Shown: positions 17,952-28,457 of the stretch, one piece after another
How positions within the stretch are numbered: position 1 is the stretch's first letter
Layout: the number at the start of each line of letters is the position of its first letter
Assembly (NCBI GenBank): GCA_947502405.1
Contig: CANMZT010000002.1
Coordinates: 124,001-188,000, forward strand
Length of the DNA: 64,000 nucleotides
From: an uncultured Algibacter sp.
GTDB lineage: Bacteria > Bacteroidota > Bacteroidia > Flavobacteriales > Flavobacteriaceae
Reading direction: 5' to 3'
Notes under the pieces: model-generated
Database searches by the model: none
What the model was told of the DNA's origin: nothing
The model's input: the letters and a program-made list of their open reading frames with translations, nothing else
Made by a program: the position numbers and the translations under genes

Positions 17952-20327
17952 CTACTTATAAGTGGCTTTTACATTCCAGTCTCCTGAAGTAACTTTAAAT
18001 GTTACAAACGTTTTGTCTTCATCTGCATAACTTACACCAGAAAGTTGCGCTTTTTGTTTGCCTTTTTTCCAAATTAATTTGCCATTAATTTCTATAGTAT
18101 CAATTTGTTTTCCTGACTTTGGGATTCCAATAAATGCTGTTGTTGTTTCTGGAGATTCAAGCTGTAATTGGTAAGACGTCTTGGTTTTATTCATTTTTAA
18201 ATGAATATCGCCTTTTACAGTAGGAATTGTTTTGTCTATAGTTTTAAAATGTGCTAGTGTTGGCTTTACTGCAAACTCGCTCCATGCGGGTTGTGTTGGG
18301 TACACCCCTGCGATGTATTTTGATAAAATTTTGTTGGAACCATTCCATGCATGGTTGTAACTCCCGCCTTTTGGAAACATCTCGTACAATGTAGACATGG
18401 ATTTTTTATCTACTTGACTCTGGTACTGCGCCTTCATGCGTTCTAAGGAGGCTTTATGCCTACCTGCGATACACATGGCTTCTTCTACTATCCATTCAAA
18501 ATGTGGACTAGAAAAACGGTTAGGTATGAGTACGTTATCTACAATCTGATCGTGATATTCTGGCAGTGCAATACCCGAAACTATAGCTATAGCATTGGCT
18601 CTATCGTCCTTTAATTGCTCTGCATTTGTGCTGTAAAAACCATTTTTCCAATACGCTTTTTGGAATGCTGGCTTCATGGATTCCATTCTATTGGTATACC
18701 ATGTTACATGTTCTGTTTTCCCTAGTACTGCTGCCATTTCTTTAGCCTTAGATAAAGCCAAATAATAAAATGCCATTTGTATCGGTTCTTTATCTGTTGT
18801 GTTTTTAACACCCCAGTCTACCCAATCCCAAGAATCTGGGCTTTTTTTCTTGCGGTATTCTGGTAAGCCATTCTCTTGCATTGGGAATAATGCCAAATAA
18901 TCGTAAACAAAAGGATAGGCTTTTTCTAAGGTCTCTTTATCTCCTGTATTTAGGTAATACGGCCATATACTTTGTGCTATAAACTGTAAACTTTGAGCAA
19001 CCAATTCACGCACTCTTAATGGGCCTAAAGCACCTAGTACGCCATTTTCGCTAAATGCTGTAGTTTGTATAATGGCCTTTTTTAAGAGTTGGCGTCCTGC
19101 ATTATCCATAGCATAAAATAAATAGCCTGTTTGGTCTGCCACATCGCCAATCCACAAAGCACGTTCGCGGTCTGGACAATCCATAAAGTTATCACGAGCA
19201 CATACAAATAAAGTATTGTTTCCCATCCACCATAAACGGTCGTAAAATGGGTCGTCTACTTTAAACTTACCAGCCATTTCACCTACACTCATCCACCTGT
19301 ATTTTAAAGCTTTTACTTTTACCCCTTTTGGAATGGTGTACTTCACCTCGTTTCCATTCATCCAAGAAAAACTCTCAAATTTTTGAGTACCTCCTTTTGT
19401 GATATATGTGGCATTTATTCTATTCAACCTATTGTCGGTAGTCATAAAAATAGTATCACCGGCTTTTGCCTCTACTTCTAAATAAGGTGTAATTTGTTTG
19501 TTAAATGGCAGTTTGGCTTTAATAACTTTTCCATCACTTACAAAAGGAAATTGTAAGGCATCATGATTCTCATAGTTTTGTAAACCATGGTTAATTAAAT
19601 GTGGTACAGTATTCGGCTCTACTTTATACCAAGGCGCAACACCTAGTGTTCCTTTTTCTGAAGCTTTTGTCCATTTACTATCATTAAAATTAGGCATATA
19701 CCAGGCCTTTTTGGTCCAGTCGTTTAAAGCGTTGTTCGCATTAAACATCACAGAATATTGTATAATGGCTTTACTGGCTGGAGCTATGGTGCTATCGTAA
19801 CCCGAATGTTGTAAAACTTTCCAAGAACGATCTGAAACCACATGTTGTTTTCCTATTTCCGAAGAAAATAACAAGCCTCCTTTTCCACTATCAATGTGCG
19901 TACCTTTATGACTTTCGCGCCCCCAAAACCATACTAAAATGGCTATGGTGTTTTTTCCTTTTTTTAAATAAGGTTGAATATTAACCGTTTCGTACCAAGA
20001 GTTTGCTGGTGTTATTTTTGCTTTTCTATTCCAGTCTCCTGCTTGACTTGGCCCTCTAGACAGTCCGCCTTCAAACAATACCATTTCACCGTTAATCCAT
20101 AACCAAAATTTGCTATCTACTGAAATATGAGCTTCAACAGTTTCTAGAATATCATCTACTGTAACTGTTTTTCTAAAACTCATCCAAGTATTGGATGGGC
20201 TATCTTCTTGCTGCCAAATCCATTGGGCATTGTCCCAATTTGGCTCCGTTGTTGCAAAACTTAATGCAATTGTAAATAAGACCGTAAAAAGGACTAAAAC
20301 TTTTCTTCTATTATTATAATCGTTCAT
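17952..20327 (-). CDS. GH78-related protein, short divergent form
   Basis: A 791-residue secreted protein (signal peptide ends near ALSFA, about residue 25). It lacks the N-terminal Ig-like module of the other GH78 proteins here and begins directly with the WIWQQEDSPSNTWMSFRK sandwich typical of rhamnosidase-related proteins. The barrel has DCPDRERALWIGDV from D383, with E388 as candidate acid. At the C-terminal end of the barrel the usual GATTxWERW is replaced by YEMFPKGGSYNHAWN, so the general base may be a different glutamate. It could be a rhamnosidase with altered specificity, or a related activity on another sugar of ulvan. It sits within a run of GH78 genes, 16 nt downstream of the next one. 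Family-level call is good; activity is open. Confidence 0.8.
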   Translation of the reverse strand: MNDYNNRRKVLVLFTVLFTIALSFATTEPNWDNAQWIWQQEDSPSNTWMSFRKTVTVDDILETVEAHISVDSKFWLWINGEMVLFEGGLSRGPSQAGDWNRKAKITPANSWYETVNIQPYLKKGKNTIAILVWFWGRESHKGTHIDSGKGGLLFSSEIGKQHVVSDRSWKVLQHSGYDSTIAPASKAIIQYSVMFNANNALNDWTKKAWYMPNFNDSKWTKASEKGTLGVAPWYKVEPNTVPHLINHGLQNYENHDALQFPFVSDGKVIKAKLPFNKQITPYLEVEAKAGDTIFMTTDNRLNRINATYITKGGTQKFESFSWMNGNEVKYTIPKGVKVKALKYRWMSVGEMAGKFKVDDPFYDRLWWMGNNTLFVCARDNFMDCPDRERALWIGDVADQTGYLFYAMDNAGRQLLKKAIIQTTAFSENGVLGALGPLRVRELVAQSLQFIAQSIWPYYLNTGDKETLEKAYPFVYDYLALFPMQENGLPEYRKKKSPDSWDWVDWGVKNTTDKEPIQMAFYYLALSKAKEMAAVLGKTEHVTWYTNRMESMKPAFQKAYWKNGFYSTNAEQLKDDRANAIAIVSGIALPEYHDQIVDNVLIPNRFSSPHFEWIVEEAMCIAGRHKASLERMKAQYQSQVDKKSMSTLYEMFPKGGSYNHAWNGSNKILSKYIAGVYPTQPAWSEFAVKPTLAHFKTIDKTIPTVKGDIHLKMNKTKTSYQLQLESPETTTAFIGIPKSGKQIDTIEINGKLIWKKGKQKAQLSGVSYADEDKTFVTFKVTSGDWNVKATYK

Positions 20328-20343
20328 TTTTTATTAAAGATTA

Positions 20344-23300
20344 CTATTTATTGTTATTGTAAATTTTGATTTCTTTGATTGATGGCGCTTGTTTCGCATC
20401 TTCAATATACAACCTTAGTTTTGATGACTGTATACTATTGAATTGATGGTTTTTATTCGCCCCACAAGTTGTTCCGCTGGCTACTGTTTCCCATACGTTA
20501 TTTTTCCAATATTGAATTTTGTATGCCGTAATAGCGTCTCCAAATTCATCAATAATGACTTGATTGAAGGTTTGCGGTTTTACCCATTCTACCTCTAAAT
20601 ATTGGTTTTTAGTTTCGGTAGCCAACCAACGGGTTTCCTCATCTTCATCATTTGCTCGAAAGGCTTCAAAAACAGGAAGTTTTTCAGTTTGAATAAACAT
20701 AGAAGAGGCGTTCATTCTTCCAATGGTTGCCAGATTTTTAGAAGGCTGTATCGGATTTGGCATAGTCGTCTTTGATAACTGATTTACAGTAAAATCATAA
20801 ATTCCCGACGGTAAATTATAAATAACATAATTTCCAACAGCAGCATTTTTTTCTGTACCTACATAAACTATACCATCACTCTTTTCAAGGGATGTTTCAC
20901 CATCTTTAATTCCTTTTTTATCAACAGCAGGAAGATACACTTTAGCATTAGTGTTGATGGGTACTTCAATATGAAATGAAGCACCCCCGTTTTCTTTTTT
21001 CCAATTGACAACCACATTGCCATACATTGATTTATATTCTGTATTTGCAAAAGTTAAATCGCCAACAAGTGCAGGTTTTATAATCATGTGTTGCATACCT
21101 AATTGTTCTGGATCTGGACGAATGCCTCCAAAACCTTTTATAAAATAGCCACCAATTCCTGTATAGCAAGTATGTATTTGACTATTGCCTATGGCAGACC
21201 AACGTTCTGGCCAAACGGTTTTACCTTGTTCTAAAAAGTAACCGTAACTAGGGTGGTGCTTGTCTCTTAGCAATTCATAAACTAAATCCATGCGCTCGCC
21301 AGATTCCGTAAAATAACGTGTATATAGTGCTTGCCCAGAACTTCCTGTATCGTAATATGGGAATTTATACAAGACGTTATCGGCTAAATTGGCTTCTACT
21401 TTTTCCTTTTCTGAAGCTGGTGTAACACCCGATAATAGCGCAAACGCTTGATTGACTTGTATGCCATCTAAATACTTACCTGTTTCTGGATTGTAAGACA
21501 ATTTATGAGTGGCCTCTCGCTGTACTTTTAATCGCTCTTTATAAATTTTAGCATCTTCTGTTTTACCCAAAGTAGAAGCAATATTCATCGCATTATCTAG
21601 CATAAAGGCATATAAACAGTTGTTAAAATGTACTGCTTCTGGAGAATTACTACTCGTCCAAAAGTTCCCACGAGGTGTGCACCAATCGCCCAAACCTGGA
21701 AACTCCCGTAACCCTTGTCTCCCTGCATTTATAGCGCCTCCTGTTTCGAAATTTGAATGTTCAAAAATCCAATCCATCCATTTTTGCATGGATTCATAAT
21801 TGTCTTCCAACACTTTTTTATCACCCAACATACGGTAGGTTTCCCAAACGGTTAGCGGATTATTGGCTTTCCACATTAAAAACGGACGATCTTCTTCGTT
21901 TATCACTGCACGTATTTTTCCATCAGGAAATTGCGCATCTCTTGTATATTGTAAATATTGGTCCATGTATGCACCACTTTCAAAATTAGGTAGCGCATCG
22001 CCATACATGGCCGCTACTGTAACTTCTCCCCAACCTCGACGTTCTCGGTGCGGACAATCTACCAAAATACCATCCATCGTATTGGCCAAATAGGTATTTA
22101 AGTTGATCTGATACATTTGATTGAGTTGCTCGCTAGAGGATTCGAAACTACTTATTTGCTTACGATCATTGGTAATCACATAGCCTTTTGCGTCTTCTGC
22201 CTTTGGCTCATATTTTAAACCATAAACCGTAATCCATCGACCTCCCGCAACATTAAACCGGTTTTGGAATTTTCCTTTTCCCGATTTACCATAGATATAT
22301 TTACTTTTTTGATTCCAATTCATAACCACCTCCGTTTGATCACTAATTTCAAACAAAATAGAATCGCCTTCCTTTCCTTGGTAAAGATCCATTTCAAAAA
22401 AACCGGTATAATTTTCGCCCATATCAATGCGGTAAGTACCATCGTCGTTTTTATCAATAGCTATAGCCCTTATTTCCTTAAATTTTACTTGGGGCTCCAC
22501 TATTTGTGCGCTCAACTCAGCTTTTATCGGACTATGTAAGGCTCGTGTTTCTCTATTCTTACTGCTGTTTATGGCAAAAGCGACATTATTCCCTTCTGGA
22601 ATTTCGGCATTCAGCACCTTATGATCATAAACACTGGCGTTCATCCAATTACCATCGTCATAAGCTTGAGTATTCCAATCGTCTTCACGTTTGCTATCAT
22701 CAATAATTTCGCCTCCAAAACGCAAAATATCCCAGTCGCCATAATACGAAGTGTAACTTGATTTTGTTTTCCAGGTTGTATCTGTTTTTAACGTAATTTT
22801 TTCTCCACCCGCAACAATTTCTGCTTGCGCTTTAAATACAAAAGGGATAAGGCGATACTCTCTAATTCTTTGCCAACGCGACCAACCCGCCGCATGCCAT
22901 ACAGCAATAACATTATCACCTTTTTTGAGTTTATCTGAAATATCGTAGGTTAAATACGGAATCCTTTTTTTCATGTATGACGATACAGGGTTCATTACGT
23001 TTTCGGTGATTTTTTCGCCGTTTACATACAATTCGTGATACCCAAATGACCCCACAAATACGAATGCTGATTCAGTATCTTCTTTTAATTCGAAATTTTT
23101 TCTATACCAATTGTGATCGGTTTTTTTCTGATCTGATTTTAAAATCCAGTCGCCTTTCCAATCGGATTGTTGTAATAAACCCATCGAAAAATGAGCAGGT
23201 ACACTCCATTTTGAAGCAGTACCATCTTTATCCCATATTTTCACTTTCCAGAAATATTGTTTTGCTGAGGCTAGTTTCGCTCCCTTGTATGTTGTATTTA

Positions 23301-23628
23301 CAGATTGGTCTGAATTTACTTTTCCAGAATCCCATGCATCACCATTGTCATTTTTCAGATTATCTAAACTGCTCGCTACTATGATTTGATAAGCTGTTTG
23401 TTTTTCTCCTCTTACTTGATTTTCTTGGGTCAATTTCCAACTCAATCTAGGAACAGTATTGTCTATTCCCAAAGGATTTACTCGGTATTCGCAACGTAAA
23501 TCTACAACATCAATTGTTGCAGTTTTGCATGAAATTAGACAAATACCTACGATAAGAAACAGGAACAATTTACTGGTACGTCTCTTACTTCCTTCAAAAA
23601 AAGTTGTAATACTATTATTTGCTTTCAT
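20344..23628 (-). CDS. GH78 alpha-L-rhamnosidase with C-terminal F5/8-type module
   Basis: A 1094-residue lipoprotein (signal ending CLISC, cysteine near residue 34). Residues ~40-940 make up a complete GH78: an Ig-like module with YFWKVKIWDKDG, a sandwich with ELYVNGEKITENVMNP, the barrel acid motif DCPHRERRGW from D524 with E529, and QGKTVWPERW as the likely general-base region. Residues ~960-1094 add an F5/8-type (discoidin-like) sandwich with FEAFRANDEDEETRW, VEWVKPQTFNQV and KIQYWKNNVWE. This module probably binds carbohydrate. The same module survives as a broken fragment at 28458-28826. The gene starts 2 nt after the stop of the GH78 gene at 23631, so the two are likely translationally coupled. 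Confidence 0.9.
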   Translation of the reverse strand: MKANNSITTFFEGSKRRTSKLFLFLIVGICLISCKTATIDVVDLRCEYRVNPLGIDNTVPRLSWKLTQENQVRGEKQTAYQIIVASSLDNLKNDNGDAWDSGKVNSDQSVNTTYKGAKLASAKQYFWKVKIWDKDGTASKWSVPAHFSMGLLQQSDWKGDWILKSDQKKTDHNWYRKNFELKEDTESAFVFVGSFGYHELYVNGEKITENVMNPVSSYMKKRIPYLTYDISDKLKKGDNVIAVWHAAGWSRWQRIREYRLIPFVFKAQAEIVAGGEKITLKTDTTWKTKSSYTSYYGDWDILRFGGEIIDDSKREDDWNTQAYDDGNWMNASVYDHKVLNAEIPEGNNVAFAINSSKNRETRALHSPIKAELSAQIVEPQVKFKEIRAIAIDKNDDGTYRIDMGENYTGFFEMDLYQGKEGDSILFEISDQTEVVMNWNQKSKYIYGKSGKGKFQNRFNVAGGRWITVYGLKYEPKAEDAKGYVITNDRKQISSFESSSEQLNQMYQINLNTYLANTMDGILVDCPHRERRGWGEVTVAAMYGDALPNFESGAYMDQYLQYTRDAQFPDGKIRAVINEEDRPFLMWKANNPLTVWETYRMLGDKKVLEDNYESMQKWMDWIFEHSNFETGGAINAGRQGLREFPGLGDWCTPRGNFWTSSNSPEAVHFNNCLYAFMLDNAMNIASTLGKTEDAKIYKERLKVQREATHKLSYNPETGKYLDGIQVNQAFALLSGVTPASEKEKVEANLADNVLYKFPYYDTGSSGQALYTRYFTESGERMDLVYELLRDKHHPSYGYFLEQGKTVWPERWSAIGNSQIHTCYTGIGGYFIKGFGGIRPDPEQLGMQHMIIKPALVGDLTFANTEYKSMYGNVVVNWKKENGGASFHIEVPINTNAKVYLPAVDKKGIKDGETSLEKSDGIVYVGTEKNAAVGNYVIYNLPSGIYDFTVNQLSKTTMPNPIQPSKNLATIGRMNASSMFIQTEKLPVFEAFRANDEDEETRWLATETKNQYLEVEWVKPQTFNQVIIDEFGDAITAYKIQYWKNNVWETVASGTTCGANKNHQFNSIQSSKLRLYIEDAKQAPSIKEIKIYNNNK

Positions 23629-23630
23629 AA

Positions 23631-26102
23631 TTATTGAATGGTAATTACATATTCACCCGATTGTAATGAGAATATGTTACTATTTACTTTTTCATTATTC
23701 AGTTTAATTTGGCTTTTTTCAAATTTTGTCAATTTTACCAAAGCTGAAGAATGTTTGGGTATGGCAATCAACCAAGTTATGTTGTCTCCATTTCTTTTCC
23801 AATTACTTTGAATTTCTCCTTGTGGCGATTTATAACCTACTTCACACCATTCTAAACCTTCTAAAAAGGTAGGTTGTAAGAAGAATTTCTTGAATCCTGG
23901 ATGATTTTCATCTGGTCGAATCCCACCTAAACTCTCATGAAAACTGGCGGCAAAACCACTATTCATTGGATGATTAAACGAATTTCGATAATACCTCTTT
24001 TCTTTATTCCATTTGGCAATATGTTCTGGCCAAGTCGTTAAACCATGAGTTTCTGTAACAAAACCCAAACTAGGGTAATCGGTTAAACTCCAAAGGTGTT
24101 TTGTAATGTTACTATGACCAAAATCATTCAAAACCGTGTATAACGGTCTGTGCCCAAAAATACCTGTAGTATAGTAGCCTTTATTCTTTTCCATAATCAG
24201 TTGTGCTAAATTATCAGCAACTAATTGGGCTTTCTTTTTAGGAACCAACCCTGAATACAAAGCGAATGCATTTCCTGTTTGAGAACCATAAGAATTGTTT
24301 TCTTTATCCAAAAACTTCGAATTGAAAGCATTTTTTACTAAAATGGCTTTTTGTTCGTATGTTTTCGCTAGGGTTTCTTTACCTAAAATTATTGCCATTT
24401 TTTTCATGGCAACTAAAGTTTGATAATATAATGCGGTAGAAGTTAAAGCTGGTGCTGTATCCATATTTGGATTTCCTCCTGGCGGGCACCAATCTCCAAA
24501 TCCTCCATTGATTATTCCTTCTTCTTGTACTTTTTCATCTAGATAAGCCATCCAACCTTCCATCATACTCCAAGCATCTTCCACTATTTTTTCATCTCCA
24601 TAATACACATAAGAAAACCACGGAATCATTACTGTAGCCGCACCCCAATCGGGTCTTGCTTGCAGACACAAACGTTTTCCCACTGAAATATTTGCAGGAG
24701 CTCTAGAGTCGTAAGGAAAAGGATCTTTAAAATGTGCTTTCGATTTTCCAACTACAGTTTTTGTATCATCCGAAGTTTTCTGCCATAATCTTTTTAAATC
24801 GAAATTAAAACTTGCTGCCTCTGCTACCACATAAGCATCGCCCATCCAAGCACAACGTTCACGATGGGGGCAATCACTTAATAAACCTTGCAGATTATCT
24901 TCAATCGTCCACATAGAAACATTATAAAAATTATTGATTTGCTCATTAGAACATTCAAAACTTCCAATACGCTCTACGTCAGTTCTTACCAACCAACCTG
25001 TAAACTGTTCTAAACTGGGTTTTTTAGTTAACCCTTCAATTTGAACGTAACGAAACCCATGATACGTAAAACGAGGCTCCCAAGTTTCTTCGCCTTCGCC
25101 TTTACAAATATAAATGTCGGTTTGAGTGTTACCTACAACGTGAATTCCAGTAGATGCAGGATCAATATTCCGTTTATCTGGCATTAAATGCTCTGAAAAA
25201 CGCATTTTAATTACTGTTCCTTCTTTTTCTTCAACATGAATCTCTAACCAACCCGTCATATTTTGACCTAAATCTATTATCCAACCTTTTTCTGCGGGTA
25301 GAATCGCTATAGGATTTACTTTTCTAATCTTTCGCATTGGTTCCAACTCTTGCTCTATCAAATTACTTGTTGGTGCTTTCATTAATTCTACAGCATCCCA
25401 AGATTCATCATTACAAGTATAACTAGCCCAATTTTTGAGTTCTTTTCTGGCATCATAAGTTTCTCCATGATATACATTATCAAACAATATTGGACTGCTA
25501 TGCGCTTTCCAACTTTCGTCTGTGACAATTTGCTTCTTCGTTCCGTCTTTAAAAACGATATTGAGCAACATAGTTGCGCGAGGTTTTCCGTAAGAAAGTC
25601 CTGGAGAGAATGCCATATTTTGCCCATAAAAACCATTCCCTAACATGACCCCAACACTATTCTTCTTTTTTAAAAGTGATGTTACATCATGACGCACAAA
25701 AAAAGCATGTTTATCATACGAAGTTTGTGCAGGATCAAGCACGCGATCACCTACTTTTTTTCCATTCAAATGCAACTCATACAATCCTAATCCACAGATT
25801 ACGACTTCAGCTGATGCTATTTCTTTTTCTAAAGTAAAAGCTTTCCTTAAAAGTCCTGAAGGATGTGTTTTACGTGGTGTCATCTTTAACTCTGCTTCAG
25901 TTGGCTCCCATGTATTGATATTCATTGGAGGTTGGTTACGCATCACTCCTCTTGCAGACCACTTTTCTGGTCGATTGTCTTTTGTGTATCCAATCCATTT
26001 GGCTTTATCCCAATTAATATTTTCATCAGCAGACTGACTAAAAACCGTTTCGGTCTGTAATACCAAAAAAAATAGGGTTATTAAAAGCAGTTTTAATTTC
26101 AT
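23631..26102 (-). CDS. GH78 alpha-L-rhamnosidase
   Basis: An 823-residue secreted protein (signal peptide ends ETVFSQ, about residue 23). It starts with the sandwich region (AKWIGYTKDNRPEKW) and lacks the Ig-like module, which explains its shorter length. The ELHLNGKKVGDRVLDP and WIIDLGQNMTGWLEI segments are classical GH78. The acid motif DCPHRERCAWMGDA begins at D410, with E415 as candidate acid, and HGLTTWPEH is the expected general-base region. Expected to release alpha-L-rhamnose in the periplasm. It is 15 nt downstream of the GH59 gene and 2 nt upstream of the next GH78 gene, deep in the 30-kb operon. Confidence 0.9.
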   Translation of the reverse strand: MKLKLLLITLFFLVLQTETVFSQSADENINWDKAKWIGYTKDNRPEKWSARGVMRNQPPMNINTWEPTEAELKMTPRKTHPSGLLRKAFTLEKEIASAEVVICGLGLYELHLNGKKVGDRVLDPAQTSYDKHAFFVRHDVTSLLKKKNSVGVMLGNGFYGQNMAFSPGLSYGKPRATMLLNIVFKDGTKKQIVTDESWKAHSSPILFDNVYHGETYDARKELKNWASYTCNDESWDAVELMKAPTSNLIEQELEPMRKIRKVNPIAILPAEKGWIIDLGQNMTGWLEIHVEEKEGTVIKMRFSEHLMPDKRNIDPASTGIHVVGNTQTDIYICKGEGEETWEPRFTYHGFRYVQIEGLTKKPSLEQFTGWLVRTDVERIGSFECSNEQINNFYNVSMWTIEDNLQGLLSDCPHRERCAWMGDAYVVAEAASFNFDLKRLWQKTSDDTKTVVGKSKAHFKDPFPYDSRAPANISVGKRLCLQARPDWGAATVMIPWFSYVYYGDEKIVEDAWSMMEGWMAYLDEKVQEEGIINGGFGDWCPPGGNPNMDTAPALTSTALYYQTLVAMKKMAIILGKETLAKTYEQKAILVKNAFNSKFLDKENNSYGSQTGNAFALYSGLVPKKKAQLVADNLAQLIMEKNKGYYTTGIFGHRPLYTVLNDFGHSNITKHLWSLTDYPSLGFVTETHGLTTWPEHIAKWNKEKRYYRNSFNHPMNSGFAASFHESLGGIRPDENHPGFKKFFLQPTFLEGLEWCEVGYKSPQGEIQSNWKRNGDNITWLIAIPKHSSALVKLTKFEKSQIKLNNEKVNSNIFSLQSGEYVITIQ

Positions 26103-26117
26103 TATATCCTGTAGGGT

Positions 26118-28454
26118 TTACTCCAACGCTTTAATTCTCAAATTATCAAATAAATTCTCATCATAAGAACTTGCTAGCATCACATAACCTTGATGTTTTT
26201 GATGGGTAATCTTTACAATGGTATTTCCATCAACAAATGCCTCTACTTCGTTATTCTTCAAGTTCAACTTTAAATTATGCCATATATTACCGTTAAAATT
26301 GGATATAACACCTTTTTCTAATTCTTGCTGGTTAAACATAAGTTTCCAATATCCATTCTTTGCTACCTGAAAACGATAGCCTTTTAAATAACTTCCTTTA
26401 ACACGTCCGCCCAATTCTACATTACCTCCGTTAATAAATACATCGACGCTACAGGTGTAATTTTCCCACTTAACGTCACCCACTAACGTATTGGGCTTAA
26501 TGTTTGAACGCCTGTAAACCCGCATCCAGTCATAACCCTGCTCCGGTACAATTTGTTTAAGGCACCGCGAACCATCTTCTTTTAAAGCAATTTCAAAACT
26601 TCCGGTTTGATCGGAATGATATTTAGGAAGATCTCCTACTTTTCGATCTTCATAATCTTCCACATAAGGAAATGGGAATGGAGTCTCCTTAGGAATTTCA
26701 TAGGCACCCTTTTGTTGCCCAGTAGTTGTAGTTAAAGAATAAATGCATTTTGCATCTAATGAAAGTCTAAGAACACCATCTTCTGGAGTTATTGATTCTT
26801 GTTGAACGAACTGTTCATTTTCATCCGACTTCCAAACATTGACCGTGCCCAACGATAATCCTTCTTCTATTTTGACTTCTATTTCCTCATCAGTTTCCGT
26901 ACAAATAATCATACTCCAATTTGAACCATCTTTTTCTTTTAAAGCCACAGAACTGCCTTTGTAGGTAGCACCATCAAAAAGACCACAAGCACTATTTAGA
27001 TATTGCCAATTGTGAGGCTCTGCAAACTGAGTGGTATGTGCTGTAGCCCAAATAGTTGGCCACACTTCGTAATAACCACTCCATGGGCTATTAGCTTTCA
27101 TAGCTCCTGCTTTATCCCAAGTTACCGATTTGTAAATAGACCCAATGGGTGCCCATATTAATGTTTTGGTTATGCGATCGCGGATATAAAATTTATTGTA
27201 AATGCGCGCCAAATTTAAGGCTCCAGCACCGCCCCAGTCTTTCCCTGTCCAGCTCCAATCTTCGCTAGCCCATAGAGGTTTACCAGTACTTTTAGCTTTT
27301 TCTGTAGTTGGCCGTCCGCGTCCATCCACCATATTTTCATTAAACTCTCTACCAGTAACATAGTGGTAACCCACCGCTTCAACAACGTCGTTAAAGGCCT
27401 TATCATTTTCAAATTCGTCAAATATTTTCCAATCACCACTATTATCATCGGGCCCCTGAATTTTTACATTACTATAACCTCGGGCATCCAATAAAGGGCG
27501 TACTTCATTTACAAGCCAATCACGATTGGTATAATTCTCGTTTTCTGCGGCGGCCACCCAATCTATATCCAATTTCCATTGTTTTTTGGCCACATCCAGA
27601 AAAGTAACGAAATACTCTGCTGATTCCTTCGTGAAAATATTTGGTTTTAAATAATAAGGGAAACTCCATGGGAGATATTCTAAAATAACGTCAGGATTTC
27701 TATTTTTAGCCTCTTTCATGAACCAAAATTCATAACCCCTTGACACAGGATTTTTTAGCTCTTCCCTTGTAATAGCATGCGAAGGTTCTGAACCACAGGT
27801 GGAATTTTCACCACCACCCAGTTCTACTTTTAAGTGCTGAAATCCAGCACCAAATTTAGGCTTAAACAACATATCCAATATCTGACTGCGAATTGGGTCT
27901 TTATAATCATAGAGTAAATCTGTTGAGGCACCTGCACTTACGCCACCAATACCTTCAAACGTTCTTCCTTCCTCATTTCCGCTTAACGTAATTTGTACAA
28001 CACCGTCATTTTTAGAGAATACAAAAGGCTGAAATGGTGTTTCAGGGTTTTTAATAGCTCCCATTTCAAACCATGCAGGCTCACTATGCGTTACCCCTCT
28101 ATTATTGCCCCAAGCAGTTACTTTCCAATACACACGCTGACCTGGTTTTAGAGGTGCACCACAATATTTAAAAGGCCCTGTTTCCGATGTACTTGTTGGC
28201 CCTGTATCCCAAATATCTGGGTATTTAAGTTTTTCTATTGAGGTTGCCATCATGATACGATACCCTCCTTGTTTAGGGCTATTTTCATTACCAATAAAGG
28301 TCCAACTAAACTCTGGTCGCGCATCAACCACACCCACTGGATTTACCTGTCCATTACATTTTAGATTTTTTATTTCAGAAGCAAAACTTGTGGCACTAAA
28401 CAGTAGCAAACAGATTAATAGAATTATATTACAACCCTTTTTGAAGTTTTTCAT
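26118..28454 (-). CDS. GH59 galactocerebrosidase-like enzyme with GH78-type N-terminal module
   Basis: A 778-residue secreted protein (signal peptide ends SATSFAS, about residue 26). Residues ~27-135 are an Ig-like module of the kind that opens GH78 rhamnosidases (YCGAPLKPGQRVYWKV). The rest matches galactocerebrosidase, GH59: FEGIGGVSAGAST, RSQILDMLFKPKFGAG, LKVELGGGENSTCGSEPSH and, late, TTTGQQKGAYEIP followed by a C-terminal lectin-like sandwich. Candidate catalytic residues are E306 in the NEN of the ENENY segment (acid/base) and E398 in LWASEDWS (nucleophile). Known GH59 enzymes are beta-galactosidases acting on galactolipids. In this locus a galactose or other beta-linked side group of ulvan is a more likely target, but that is inference. 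A broken F5/8 fragment lies 3 nt upstream of its start. Confidence 0.82.
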   Translation of the reverse strand: MKNFKKGCNIILLICLLLFSATSFASEIKNLKCNGQVNPVGVVDARPEFSWTFIGNENSPKQGGYRIMMATSIEKLKYPDIWDTGPTSTSETGPFKYCGAPLKPGQRVYWKVTAWGNNRGVTHSEPAWFEMGAIKNPETPFQPFVFSKNDGVVQITLSGNEEGRTFEGIGGVSAGASTDLLYDYKDPIRSQILDMLFKPKFGAGFQHLKVELGGGENSTCGSEPSHAITREELKNPVSRGYEFWFMKEAKNRNPDVILEYLPWSFPYYLKPNIFTKESAEYFVTFLDVAKKQWKLDIDWVAAAENENYTNRDWLVNEVRPLLDARGYSNVKIQGPDDNSGDWKIFDEFENDKAFNDVVEAVGYHYVTGREFNENMVDGRGRPTTEKAKSTGKPLWASEDWSWTGKDWGGAGALNLARIYNKFYIRDRITKTLIWAPIGSIYKSVTWDKAGAMKANSPWSGYYEVWPTIWATAHTTQFAEPHNWQYLNSACGLFDGATYKGSSVALKEKDGSNWSMIICTETDEEIEVKIEEGLSLGTVNVWKSDENEQFVQQESITPEDGVLRLSLDAKCIYSLTTTTGQQKGAYEIPKETPFPFPYVEDYEDRKVGDLPKYHSDQTGSFEIALKEDGSRCLKQIVPEQGYDWMRVYRRSNIKPNTLVGDVKWENYTCSVDVFINGGNVELGGRVKGSYLKGYRFQVAKNGYWKLMFNQQELEKGVISNFNGNIWHNLKLNLKNNEVEAFVDGNTIVKITHQKHQGYVMLASSYDENLFDNLRIKALE

Positions 28455-28457
28455 GAC

